Part shown: positions 9,571 through 17,461 of the stretch, piece after piece
How positions within the stretch are numbered: the first letter of the stretch is position 1
Layout: every line of letters begins with the position of its first letter
Assembly (NCBI RefSeq): GCF_007004725.1
Contig: NZ_ML660163.1
Location: forward strand, 62,001-126,000
DNA length: 64,000 nucleotides
DNA from: Aliikangiella coralliicola
GTDB taxonomy: Bacteria > Pseudomonadota > Gammaproteobacteria > Enterobacterales > Kangiellaceae
Direction of reading: 5' to 3'
Position numbers and translations under genes: made by a program
The notes under the pieces: generated by a model
Databases searched by the model: none
The model's input: the letters and a program-made list of their open reading frames with translations, nothing else
What the model was told of the DNA's origin: nothing

Positions 9571-9881
9571 TCCTCAATACATGACTCGTCATCATCTATT
9601 GGGATTTCAATATCCAGAACCTGACGAATTGTTTTAGGTGGATATTCCCTGCCCAATTGCTTGGCACGAATTAACTTATACCTTCGTGAATAAACAAGCT
9701 TCCAGTTTTTCTCTGAGCACTTAAACTCGCTTAGACGATATTCGGGAACGTCTTTAGTTTTTGAAAGCTTTCCTGAAACCAAAGGTTGATCTGTGTATAC
9801 GTTTTCGTGGACCCTGCTATCCCGGACGTTAACTTTCACGTCTCGTTGATATCTTCTCCACGCTCTATTTCTAATCTTCAT
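9561..9881 (-). CDS. Small basic protein of unknown function
   Basis: 106 residues from ATG 9881 (MKIRNRAWRRYQ), preceded by an AGGAAAAAAC ribosome site; an upstream in-frame start at 9926 is less likely. The N-terminal two thirds is rich in Arg/Lys (possible RNA binding) and the C-terminus is acidic with two Cys (ESCIEEC). No family recognised. It heads the run small protein - phosphatase - LRR, whose members overlap each other, so it is probably part of the same functional unit. Confidence 0.6.
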   Translation of the reverse strand: MKIRNRAWRRYQRDVKVNVRDSRVHENVYTDQPLVSGKLSKTKDVPEYRLSEFKCSEKNWKLVYSRRYKLIRAKQLGREYPPKTIRQVLDIEIPIDDDESCIEECQ

Positions 9882-10041
9882 GTTTTTTCCTCTTCGATTT
9901 ATCGGGTTCAGCAGCCGCGATAACACGGAGAGGTTTGTCCTAAATAGAACAATGCATATTCTGCCAATCTAGCCAAGCAAAAGCAACAAACACATATTGA
10001 ATGGCACCAAAAAATTAACTGTCTTAGTAAAAAATAATTAG

Positions 10042-10071
10042 TTGACATTATTAACCATCCAGAAATAGTAT
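10042..10071 (+). promoter_or_regulatory. Sigma70-type promoter for the small RNA
   Basis: A perfect -35 box TTGACA (10042-10047), an 18-bp spacer and a -10 box TAGTAT (10066-10071). Transcription would start near 10078, just ahead of the folded segment and its terminator. The divergent minus-strand run begins 160 bp to the left. Confidence 0.55.
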
Positions 10072-10077
10072 CGAGCC

Positions 10078-10215
10078 ATGAAATATTCAAATACCATTCA
10101 AATGCATAGCTCACATCAGTCAAACCATATTTGGCTGGGAGGAGCTATTGCTTAAGTGAAATAACTAGTCCGTTCACGAAGAAAGCCCTCCCAGCATGCT
10201 GCGAGGGCTTTTTTA
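10078..10215 (+). ncRNA. Candidate structured small RNA (possible Y-RNA-like), ~138 nt
   Basis: The unit has its own promoter and intrinsic terminator and no good reading frame. A long composite hairpin forms from GCATAGCTC (10104-10112) with GAGCTATTGC (10142-10151, one bulge), enclosing a second stem CAGTCAAA (10117-10124) with TTTGGCTG (10130-10137) around loop CCATA. A third small stem is GTGAA/TTCAC (10156-10176), then the terminator. It sits between a vWA/LRR/phosphatase run and a PNK-Thg1 operon. Known bacterial Y RNAs lie beside Ro genes and RNA-repair genes, so a Y-like role is plausible. An alternative is a long structured leader for the downstream kinase gene with attenuation. Confidence 0.5.
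10184..10214 (+). terminator. Intrinsic terminator upstream of the PNK gene
   Basis: Stem AGCCCTC (10184-10190) with GAGGGCT (10203-10209) followed by a T run. There is no plus-strand protein gene upstream of it, so it ends an RNA transcript or acts as an attenuator. Confidence 0.8.
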
Positions 10216-10239
10216 GTGCATTAAAAAATAGGTGCGTCA

Positions 10240-10689
10240 ATGAAGGGAATAATATTCGTGGGACTTCAAGCAAGCGGAAAGTCCTCCTTTTTTCTCGATA
10301 GATTTTATAAGGAATACTTGAGAATAAATCTCGACATGCTTAAAACCAGACATAGAGAAAAGATTATTTTTGACGCTTGTTTAAAAGGAAAACAGCCTTG
10401 TGTTATTGACAACACCAACCCAACAATGGAAGACAGAAAAAGATACATTGAGGCTTTTAAGGTTAACAAGTTTTCTGTGGATGGATACTTTTTTCAATCA
10501 AAAATTAGTGATTGCCTGAAGAGAAACCTGAAACGTAAAGGTCGCGAAAAGTTACCAACAATCGCGTTAAAAAGTACTCGCAGCAAACTAGAAATTCCCA
10601 AATATTCGGAAGGATTTGACAATTTGTATTACGTATCCATCACTTCAGGTGGATTTGATGTGGAAGAATGGAAAAATGAAATTCAGTGA
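10240..10689 (+). CDS. Polynucleotide-kinase-like P-loop protein
   Basis: 149 residues. The Walker A motif GLQASGKSS (residues 8-16) opens the protein; INLDMLKTRHRE and VIDNTNPTMEDRKRYIEAF match the kinase domain of T4-type polynucleotide kinases and related small AAA/zeta-like kinases, where the DNTNxxxxxR segment is typical. No phosphatase domain is fused. The likely role is 5'-phosphorylation of RNA ends before extension or ligation. The Thg1 gene starts inside its last codons (14-bp overlap), strongly suggesting joint action on the same RNA ends. Confidence 0.75.
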   Translation: MKGIIFVGLQASGKSSFFLDRFYKEYLRINLDMLKTRHREKIIFDACLKGKQPCVIDNTNPTMEDRKRYIEAFKVNKFSVDGYFFQSKISDCLKRNLKRKGREKLPTIALKSTRSKLEIPKYSEGFDNLYYVSITSGGFDVEEWKNEIQ

Positions 10690-11428
10690 ATTAGATAAAA
10701 AAATGCGTATGTTTGAGATGGCAGATGACACTTGTGTACTTCCTGAAATCTATATTGTTGCGAGAATTGATGGAAGGGGCTTTACCCATCTAACCAAAGA
10801 AGTACACCAATTTGAAGCACCATACGATGCGCGTTTCAGGGACTTAATGATCGAGACTGTTAAGTCTTTGATGCAGTGTGGGTTTAAAGTTATTTTTGGA
10901 TATACTCAAAGTGATGAAATATCTTTGCTCTTCGACTTAAGTGACAATGGCTTCAAAAGAAAGTTGCGAAAGCTCAATTCTATTCTTGCTGGAGAAACCA
11001 GTGCCAAGTTTAGTTTGCTGCTCGGCGACAAAGGAGTGTTCGATTGTCGAATATGCCAGCTACCAAACTCTCAGTTGGTCATAGACTATTTTCGTTGGCG
11101 TAACGAAGACGCCAACAGAAATGCTCTAAACTCATATTGTTATTGGAACCTGAGAAAAGAAGGTAAGTCTCCACAAGAAGCTTCCAACCGATTGATAAGA
11201 TTGACCGTCGCTGAAAAAAATGAGTTGCTTTACCGCAAGGGAATTAACTTTAATGATGTTCCAGCTTGGCAAAAACGAGGCACAGGTGTTTATTGGGAAA
11301 CATATCAAAAACAAACGCTCAACCCCATCACTCAAATACCGGTGTCGACAACAAGGAATCGATTGAAAGTTGACTTAAATCTTCCGATGAAGGAGGACTA
11401 CAATTTGTTTATTAAACAATTTTTATAA
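10676..11428 (+). CDS. Thg1-like tRNA 3'-5' nucleotidyltransferase (TLP)
   Basis: The chosen start is ATG 10676 (MKFSELDKKMRMFEMADD), 250 residues; an ATG at 10658 is an alternative. The catalytic palm is obvious: ARIDGRGFTHLTK (Asp32) and GYTQSDEISLLF (Asp80/Glu81), the two metal-binding carboxylate motifs of Thg1. Thg1-like proteins add nucleotides in the 3'-5' direction and can repair 5'-truncated tRNAs; bacterial copies are uncommon and not needed for tRNA-His G-1. With the overlapping kinase it forms a 5'-end healing pair. A terminator follows at 11452. Confidence 0.85.
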   Translation: MKFSELDKKMRMFEMADDTCVLPEIYIVARIDGRGFTHLTKEVHQFEAPYDARFRDLMIETVKSLMQCGFKVIFGYTQSDEISLLFDLSDNGFKRKLRKLNSILAGETSAKFSLLLGDKGVFDCRICQLPNSQLVIDYFRWRNEDANRNALNSYCYWNLRKEGKSPQEASNRLIRLTVAEKNELLYRKGINFNDVPAWQKRGTGVYWETYQKQTLNPITQIPVSTTRNRLKVDLNLPMKEDYNLFIKQFL

Positions 11429-11451
11429 TTGGCTTTATTTTCTCTGAGCTC

Positions 11452-11482
11452 AAAAGCCGTGTTTCTACTACGCGGCTTTTTT
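11452..11482 (+). terminator. Intrinsic terminator of the PNK-Thg1 operon
   Basis: AAAGCCG and CGGCTTTTTT form a stem with a loop of about a dozen bases ending in six T residues, 24 bp after the thg1-like stop. Confidence 0.8.
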
Positions 11483-11613
11483 GTCCACACAACCAACAAA
11501 GTCCGCTATTTATCTCGCATTATCTTCGTATAAGCGTATAATCGCGCGCAAAATACTGTATATTTACTGAGCTAGTAACGACAAAACTTTCTAAGCTCAT
11601 AGGATCTCGACTC

Positions 11614-12996
11614 GTGACTCAGACCGAATTTTCATCATTACCACTTACCCCTGCTGAGCTGAATAATCTAAAAGAACTGGGTTATCAAACGATGACACCA
11701 ATTCAGGCAAAAAGCCTGCCTGTGATTTTGCAAGGAAAAGATCTACTCGCCCAGGCTAAAACCGGCAGTGGAAAAACCGCTGCGTTTGGTATTGCTTTGC
11801 TACACAGCTTAACGATCGCTCATTATGAAACCGAAGCGCTAGTTCTTTGCCCAACAAGAGAACTGGCCGAGCAAGTGAGTAATGAATTACGTCGGTTGGC
11901 ACGAGCCATTCCTAATACTAAGGTCACAACACTTTGTGGCGGAAAACCGATGGGACCACAATTAGCTTCACTGGAGCATAATCCACATATTGTTGTTGGC
12001 ACACCAGGCAGAGTGTTGAAGCATCTGGATAAAGGCTCCTTAACATTAAGACGACTGAAAACTCTGGTGCTTGATGAAGCGGATCGTATGTTAGACATGG
12101 GATTTTCAGATGATATTCGTAAAGTCATTCAATGCACACCAAATCAACGGCAAACTTTGTTATTCTCAGCCACCTACCCCAAAGAAATCAAAGCAATCAG
12201 TCAATCTGTTCAGAATAATCCAGTAGACATTTATGTTGAAACTAAACATCAGGAAACTCAAATTGAACAGCGATTTTTTGAAGTCGATCGAGAACAAAGA
12301 GAATCAGCGCTAATTTCATTATTGCAACATTATCAACCTGAAGCTTGTGTGATTTTCTGTAACCGAAAACAACAGTGCCAAGATGTCGCCAATTTACTGT
12401 TGAGTCATCGCATTTCTGCAAAGGCGATACATGGTGATCTCGAGCAACGAGATCGCGATCAAATCCTAACTCAATTTGCCAACAAAAGTTGCTCAATTTT
12501 AGTCGCCACAGATGTCGCCGCGCGAGGGCTGGATATTAAAGATCTTCCAATGGTAATTAACTACGAGCTATCTAACGATCCAGAAGTTCATGTGCATCGT
12601 ATCGGCAGAACCGGTCGTGCCGGTAATCAGGGCGCAGCACTGAGTTTATTCCAACCTTCTGAAGCACGAAAAGTTATCGGGATTGAAGATTATCTGAAAA
12701 ATTCGATGCCAATAGGTAATCTGTCTGAGCTCAATACCTCACGCGCCTATCAAGTGAAGCCTCCGATGGTAACTTTGTGCATTAACGGGGGAAGGAAAAA
12801 TAAATTAAGGGCTGGAGATATTCTTGGTGCCTTGACTGCCGATAAATCAATAAAAAGTGATAGTATCGGCAAAATCGATCGATTCGACTTTCTAGCTTAT
12901 GTGGCAATCGATAAGGCAAATGCCAGCCATGCGTTGCAACTTCTGTCTAATGGAAAAATTAAGGGACGAAAGTTTAAGGTGCGTAGAGTTAAATAA
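11614..12996 (+). CDS. dbpA: DEAD-box ATP-dependent RNA helicase DbpA
   Basis: 460 residues, essentially the E. coli DbpA length (457). Motifs in order: Q-motif region GYQTMTPIQ, Walker A AKTGSGKTA, PTRELA, DEAD in LVLDEADRMLDMGFSD, SAT in LLFSATYP, and HRIGRTGRAG. The C-terminal RNA-binding domain is present (LCINGGRKNKLRAGDILGAL and IKGRKFKVRRVK), which in DbpA binds hairpin 92 of 23S rRNA during large-subunit assembly. It converges on prfH with only 8 bp between stops. A candidate -10 TATAAT lies at 11537-11542. It is probably a core gene flanking, rather than part of, the repair operons. Confidence 0.95.
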   Translation: MTQTEFSSLPLTPAELNNLKELGYQTMTPIQAKSLPVILQGKDLLAQAKTGSGKTAAFGIALLHSLTIAHYETEALVLCPTRELAEQVSNELRRLARAIPNTKVTTLCGGKPMGPQLASLEHNPHIVVGTPGRVLKHLDKGSLTLRRLKTLVLDEADRMLDMGFSDDIRKVIQCTPNQRQTLLFSATYPKEIKAISQSVQNNPVDIYVETKHQETQIEQRFFEVDREQRESALISLLQHYQPEACVIFCNRKQQCQDVANLLLSHRISAKAIHGDLEQRDRDQILTQFANKSCSILVATDVAARGLDIKDLPMVINYELSNDPEVHVHRIGRTGRAGNQGAALSLFQPSEARKVIGIEDYLKNSMPIGNLSELNTSRAYQVKPPMVTLCINGGRKNKLRAGDILGALTADKSIKSDSIGKIDRFDFLAYVAIDKANASHALQLLSNGKIKGRKFKVRRVK

Positions 12997-13004
12997 ACGA
13001 CTAT

Positions 13005-13628
13005 TTAACGCACGGTAATATCAAGAAATTTCTCTCCCTTAAACACTTTGATAGGATTACCACGTTCAACTCGCCAGTGAGATTGGTTTTGACTATTTCG
13101 TTGGGCACTCAACTTTTCCCTTTCCTGACAATCTAGTTTATGTTGGATAAGTGTTCTGGCTAACCGCTTATTCGCATGCTGACTTCTTTGCGATTGTACT
13201 TTCACACTAATGCCAGTCGCGCCGTGAGTAGCTCTCACTGCAGAGTTGGTTTTATTAACATGTTGGCCGCCAGGGCCTGACGCTCGACAGGTCTCAAACT
13301 GAATATCAGAAGGGTATAAAGTCTCTGATATTTGTTAAAAAACACCACCAATAAACCAGTTTTTCCGTTTATGGCTAGGACGATAAGGACTTTTACATAG
13401 CCATTTAATTGTTCCATGCCAGCTCTCTGCAAAGCTAAGCGCATCACTTCCTTTAACATTCAGTAACACCGACTTTAAGGTGTCGGCTTCGGGTCCCGCT
13501 TCTCGATCAATAATTTTAACTTCGAGCTGTAAACTCTCAGCTTCTTTTAACAAAACCTTCAACACTTTTGAAACAGCCAAACAACACTCGGCAGGACCTT
13601 GTCCGGCCGATAACTGCAATAAAATCAC
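13005..13628 (-). CDS. prfH: Peptide chain release factor homologue PrfH, interrupted by an in-frame UAA
   Basis: The start is GTG 13628, overlapping the rtcB TAG by one base, with GGAGG 6 bp upstream. The N-terminal part ([43 protein letters not shown]) and the C-terminal part ([31 protein letters not shown]) both match PrfH closely, and both lie in the same reading frame. Codon 98 (13335-13337) is TAA, followed by CAA. The catalytic GGQ is at 13263-13271, after the stop. PrfH acts with RtcB2 to release ribosomes with a damaged decoding centre. Either the gene is a recent nonsense pseudogene or the stop is read through. Confidence 0.85.
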
Positions 13629-14848
13629 TAACAACCTCCTTGTGTTTTATAGGTAAGCACTGGTTTAAAACGAGCAATAGGCGTAACCAAATTCGCAGCC
13701 TTCATCGACTCAATGACCGAGCTAATCGATTTGTACGCTTCAGGCGCTTCTTCATAAATCAATGCTTTATTTTTACAAATGACTCGACTTCCAAACCCGG
13801 TTCGTTCCAAATCAGATTTTTTATAACGTTTTGACAATCGAGATTTACAATCCGAACGCCTCCATTTACGCCCAGCACCGTGAGCCAATGAATACAAGCA
13901 TTCGGCACTCGAATTCGAATTAAGTTCAGGTTTAACCAGGTAACTATAGTCCCCTCGCGAGCCAGGGATCATAACAATACCGCAATCCGAAGGTGTGGCA
14001 CCTTTTCGATGAATCCATCCCTTACCATTTTCCGAATCCAGGCTTTCGAAAACCTGATTTTGAGAAACCTGATTTTGAGAAACCTGAATTTGAGAAACCC
14101 GAAATTGAGAAACCAGATTGTGATTTACATCAATCACCAACTCACCATTTCCACGAAGTCTCTTGAGTATTCGCTTCGCGATTAACTCTCTGTTTAATTC
14201 AGCAAATTTAAGCGCATCGTCATGCCGTTTCATGTAGTGTGAAAATGCCTCTGACTTTTCATCTAGCCCTTGATGACCAAACTCTTCAACATGATTTCGT
14301 AAAATACTCTCGCCCAAACCTCTAGAGCCACTGTGGACAAGCAGCACCAAATTATTTTTGCTGATATCTAGCGCGTTGAAAACCGCTTCATCATAGATAT
14401 CAGAAACTTGCTGCAACTCAGCGAAATGGTTACCACCGCCAATGGTTCCTAATGCTTGATCAAAGTTCGTTTTCATCAACCCTTTTTCAACGAGTCGACT
14501 ATCAATATATTCCTTCCAATCTTCATGCAATGGTGCATCAATCGTTGAAAGGTGTTTTTCAAATTTGTCGAGATTGACTTTTCTTAACTTGATATCAGTT
14601 TTCCATAGCGACATACCACAGCCAATATCGTTACCAACAAGTGCCGGGTAAATTTTTGATCGTGATAAAAATGCTGCACCGATAGGATACCCTCTTCCCG
14701 GATGAAGATCTGGCATACCGACGGCCTTAACAATGCTATCAAGTTGTGCTGTTTTTTCTAATTGTTGGATCGCTTTTCCTTCGATCCAGGTGTCTGCATT
14801 CGCCACTAAACTGACATTATCAGACAATTTTTGAATAGGATTGCCCAT
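13628..14848 (-). CDS. rtcB: RNA ligase RtcB (RtcB2 type) with a repeat insertion
   Basis: 406 residues. Active-site motifs are intact: NDIGCGMSLW (Asp74, Cys77), GTIGGGNHFAEL (Asn140, His141), VHSGSRGLG (His172), VNHNLV (His243) and the guanylylated His323 in LAHGAGRKW. RtcB joins 2',3'-cyclic-phosphate or 3'-phosphate RNA to 5'-OH ends using GTP and Mn. Directly after His243-Asn sits an insert of about 23 residues made of VSQNQ-type repeats (residues ~245-267), absent from the relatives I recall. It forms a two-gene operon with prfH (TAGTG overlap). No RtcR/sigma54 regulator was seen nearby. Confidence 0.93.
   Translation of the reverse strand: MGNPIQKLSDNVSLVANADTWIEGKAIQQLEKTAQLDSIVKAVGMPDLHPGRGYPIGAAFLSRSKIYPALVGNDIGCGMSLWKTDIKLRKVNLDKFEKHLSTIDAPLHEDWKEYIDSRLVEKGLMKTNFDQALGTIGGGNHFAELQQVSDIYDEAVFNALDISKNNLVLLVHSGSRGLGESILRNHVEEFGHQGLDEKSEAFSHYMKRHDDALKFAELNRELIAKRILKRLRGNGELVIDVNHNLVSQFRVSQIQVSQNQVSQNQVFESLDSENGKGWIHRKGATPSDCGIVMIPGSRGDYSYLVKPELNSNSSAECLYSLAHGAGRKWRRSDCKSRLSKRYKKSDLERTGFGSRVICKNKALIYEEAPEAYKSISSVIESMKAANLVTPIARFKPVLTYKTQGGC
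14051..14125 (-). repeat. Five 15-bp tandem repeats inside rtcB
   Basis: Units on the plus strand read AACCTGATTTTGAGA twice, then AACCTGAATTTGAGA, AACCCGAAATTGAGA and a degenerate fifth copy. The unit length is a multiple of three, so rtcB stays in frame and gains pentapeptide copies (VSQNQ type). Confidence 0.9.
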
Positions 14849-15223
14849 GATTCAATTCCATACCATAAACAAATAACCTTCAGACAGTAACCGAAAATTC
14901 AGTTTATCTATCAGGTAGTTTTGTTGAAAATTAATCTATTAAAATTGGTTTATAAATCGTTTTAAAAACCAACTGTATTGGCAGGCCGAACTTAGGAAGA
15001 GAATACAAAGCTAAAAGTAAAGCGGTGTTACTCGAAGAATGACCTGCAAAAGATGTTATATCTATTCATTGATATTCTCCTTTGCGGTTATTTGATGTAC
15101 AGATGGCGCGTAGTCTAAATGGGAATATAGAAAAACGCAATGCTAAACGAAAAAAAATTTATCAGAATAAACCAAATGGCGAATTACAGCACTGAATTTA
15201 GCTCTGCTTTATCAAGCTATCAC
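14849..15223. other. Non-coding gap upstream of rtcB
   Basis: It should contain the rtcB-prfH promoter. A weak hairpin (TTGGTTT/AAACCAA, near 14947-14974) is visible. No sigma54 -24/-12 element was found. A plus-strand frame from 15140 overlaps the small minus gene and is probably spurious. Confidence 0.35.
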
Positions 15224-15463
15224 TCACACATTCAACAACCTAACAGCAACTTTCATCCCATCTACTGTCCAGTGCTGTTTAACTTCGTTGAAGACAACTC
15301 TGGACAAAAGTGTTTCCTCACTGCCATCAGAGTAAGTGATTTGCATTTTACAAAAGTGATTATGTTGCTTGATAAAATCCAGGAATTGAATATTGGTAAT
15401 TTCTTTTGCGGTGTCTAATTTACGTCTCTTAGACCAAGACTTTGTTATTATTTCGTACTTCAT
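15224..15463 (-). CDS. Hypothetical 79-aa protein
   Basis: Basic N-terminus (MKYEIITKSWSKRRKL), then a beta-rich part (CKMQITYSDGSEETLLSRV) and HWTVDGMKVAVRLL at the end. The composition looks protein-like, but no clear ribosome site precedes the ATG and a competing plus-strand frame covers the same bases. No family recognised. It lies between the retron RT and rtcB, all on the minus strand. Confidence 0.35.
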   Translation of the reverse strand: MKYEIITKSWSKRRKLDTAKEITNIQFLDFIKQHNHFCKMQITYSDGSEETLLSRVVFNEVKQHWTVDGMKVAVRLLNV

Positions 15464-15625
15464 AGACGGACATACTAGATATATCTCTACAATTATTCAA
15501 GTACTTAATTCAGTGTTCTTGCCGGAATAACAGAGTGAAGCCGAATAGAAGATAGCACTAAAGACTCTATTGAGCCCGGCTTTCATAACACCAAAAGACA
15601 TAAAACAAAAAATTTGTTCGATAAA

Positions 15626-17350
15626 TTAACTCCCCAGGAAAATGACAATGAGTAATAAACCTATTGCAATGTAGATCATCAAAGTTCCAATGTTATTTGT
15701 GTCTTCTGTATTTTCGATCTCTCGCTGTTCGTTGGTACTATGTTCAGGGAGAGACTGCTCTGCTTCCTTTTTCTCTATTGCCTTAGCCTTTTTTTGTGCT
15801 TTCAGTTGTTCAGCTGTATTTTCTTTCACTGGTGAAGGCTTTGGCTCTGCTTGCCACCAATCCTCTCGAGGAGCTTCTCCACGAGTCGCTTTTACACGCA
15901 TTATTTTCTTATTAAGCGCAGCGAGTTTGCCGGGCTTAACTTCAAAACCATACTGCTTTTTAATCTGCGTAACTCGTTTTTGTAATGCTAAACCTTTCTC
16001 AGGATTAACCATAGCGACAAAGTTAGCGTAACCTTCAATGGAAGGGATCAGTTGACCCTTACCCCAAACCTTGCCTTCAATACCATCTTTTTCAATTTGA
16101 AATAGCAATGCTCGAAATTGCTTTAAAGTTTTCCTGTCAACCGACAACTTTTGGTTAACAACAAGCCCCGTTACTTCCTGACGAGCATTTTTTCGCATGA
16201 TTCGCGTTTTATCAGGGTGAACAACAAAACCTTCATCTATCACAATTTGCTCAACACGCCACAAAAGTTTGCGTAACTGGTGAGCCGACTTTCGTGTACC
16301 GGAAAATGTTAAGTCATCAGCATAACGAGTATAGGTAAAGTCTAATTTTTTCGATGCCCCAAAAACTCGGCGATCTAAATTGCGACATAATAAGTTGCTG
16401 ATTGCAGGACTGGTAGGCGCACCCTGTGGCAAATATCTTTCACCGCGAGCAACGTAAAAAGTTTCACCATCCAGCTCAACTTCGTCAATTTCCGGCTCTG
16501 AACATAACAATGCCAACACCGTCGCGACTTGTTCACTATAACCCAGTTTGCAAAACAAGCCTTTAATTCGTTTGTAGGTGACCGTCGGAAAGAAATCCTT
16601 GAGGTCCATATTGACAACAACATCAGCACCAACGTGAGGTTTAGCATTAGTAACAATTGAACGTTGAGCAACAAACCCGTGAGCAGTATCATGTAAAGGC
16701 AGCTTTTCGAGAATGTTTCCGAGTATCCAATACTGTAACCTTTTTAACCGAGGCATGGGGGCGGAAATACGTCGAGTTCCGCCTGTTTTTTTCTCAATTA
16801 AAAACTGCTGATAATGGGTAGTTTTTGATGTTTTACGGCCAAAGGATAAAAATCTTAATTCATTGATACTGATTCCCATTGCTTTCGCTAGCGCGAGGCT
16901 ACTATCAATAACGGGCAGCTCTTGATTAGTCAGTCGCTCTCTATCAGTGAAACTTCCTTGTAAACCAGCAGAAAAGTCTTCGCCCAAATAAGTTATTTCA
17001 GCTTGATTTTTATTATGCCAGTTAACAGCTCTTTGATAACGTGCTTCATTATTATTTTGCTTAGTTTCTTCTCTGCGTTTTAATGCTTCGGCTTTACGTT
17101 GCTTGTGTAATTCTTTAAGTGCTTTTTGAGGATCTTGATACTGTTGTTGCTTCTTCAGCAACGCCTGAAACTCTCGTTCTAACTCCCCTTTTCGAGCTAT
17201 TAGCTCGGCAGGCAAACTAGGTTTTCCGCTGTCTTCGTTCCAGTAGCCCAGGCGAATCATTTCGCTGAGAATATATTCATCTTTGCTTGACTCACGGATC
17301 AGATCATAAAGCTGTTGACGAGTTAGCTTTCCTGGCGAACTTGCAGACAT
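15626..17350 (-). CDS. Retron reverse transcriptase with long N-terminal extension and C-terminal membrane helix
   Basis: 574 residues from ATG 17350, with AGGAG nine bases upstream. RT motifs: NMDLKDFFPTV (catalytic Asp249), PQGAPTSPAISN, and YADD (343-346) in TRYADDLTFSG. The two retron-specific signatures are present: NAxxH (NAKPH, 235-239) in region X and VTG (393-395) in region Y. About 150 residues precede the RT core (coiled-coil rich, 50-110), and the tail holds a Lys/Glu-rich linker and a hydrophobic helix (MIYIAIGLLLIVIFLG, ~557-573). It would make msDNA from the adjacent ncRNA. The membrane tail is unlike the ~300-residue retron RTs I know. Confidence 0.93.
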   Translation of the reverse strand: MSASSPGKLTRQQLYDLIRESSKDEYILSEMIRLGYWNEDSGKPSLPAELIARKGELEREFQALLKKQQQYQDPQKALKELHKQRKAEALKRREETKQNNNEARYQRAVNWHNKNQAEITYLGEDFSAGLQGSFTDRERLTNQELPVIDSSLALAKAMGISINELRFLSFGRKTSKTTHYQQFLIEKKTGGTRRISAPMPRLKRLQYWILGNILEKLPLHDTAHGFVAQRSIVTNAKPHVGADVVVNMDLKDFFPTVTYKRIKGLFCKLGYSEQVATVLALLCSEPEIDEVELDGETFYVARGERYLPQGAPTSPAISNLLCRNLDRRVFGASKKLDFTYTRYADDLTFSGTRKSAHQLRKLLWRVEQIVIDEGFVVHPDKTRIMRKNARQEVTGLVVNQKLSVDRKTLKQFRALLFQIEKDGIEGKVWGKGQLIPSIEGYANFVAMVNPEKGLALQKRVTQIKKQYGFEVKPGKLAALNKKIMRVKATRGEAPREDWWQAEPKPSPVKENTAEQLKAQKKAKAIEKKEAEQSLPEHSTNEQREIENTEDTNNIGTLMIYIAIGLLLIVIFLGS

Positions 17351-17461
17351 TACAGCGCACTCCTGTAGCTAACAAAACCAAAGATAGAGTAAAAGTCAGG
17401 GGCAGTATTTTTTGTAAAAAGCTTAGAGAAAAAACGACGAATGCCAGAGTAAGAATATGAT

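Noticed and set aside
9908-10123. 71-codon minus-strand frame
   Set aside because: Cys/Trp-rich composition unlike a real protein, no start signal, and it overlaps the small-RNA promoter and structure.
10130-10151. Sigma54-like TGGC...TTGC
   Set aside because: The spacing between GG and GC is far longer than the 10 bp needed, and these bases form the RNA stems.
13235-13459. Second frame suggesting a frameshift in prfH
   Set aside because: Hand translation shows both halves of prfH are in one frame, separated only by TAA; the other frame is a shadow.
14051-14125. CRISPR-like array
   Set aside because: Repeats are head-to-tail without spacers, inside the rtcB coding frame.
15140-15418. 92-codon plus-strand frame
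   Set aside because: Overlaps the more protein-like minus-strand frame; no ribosome site or family.
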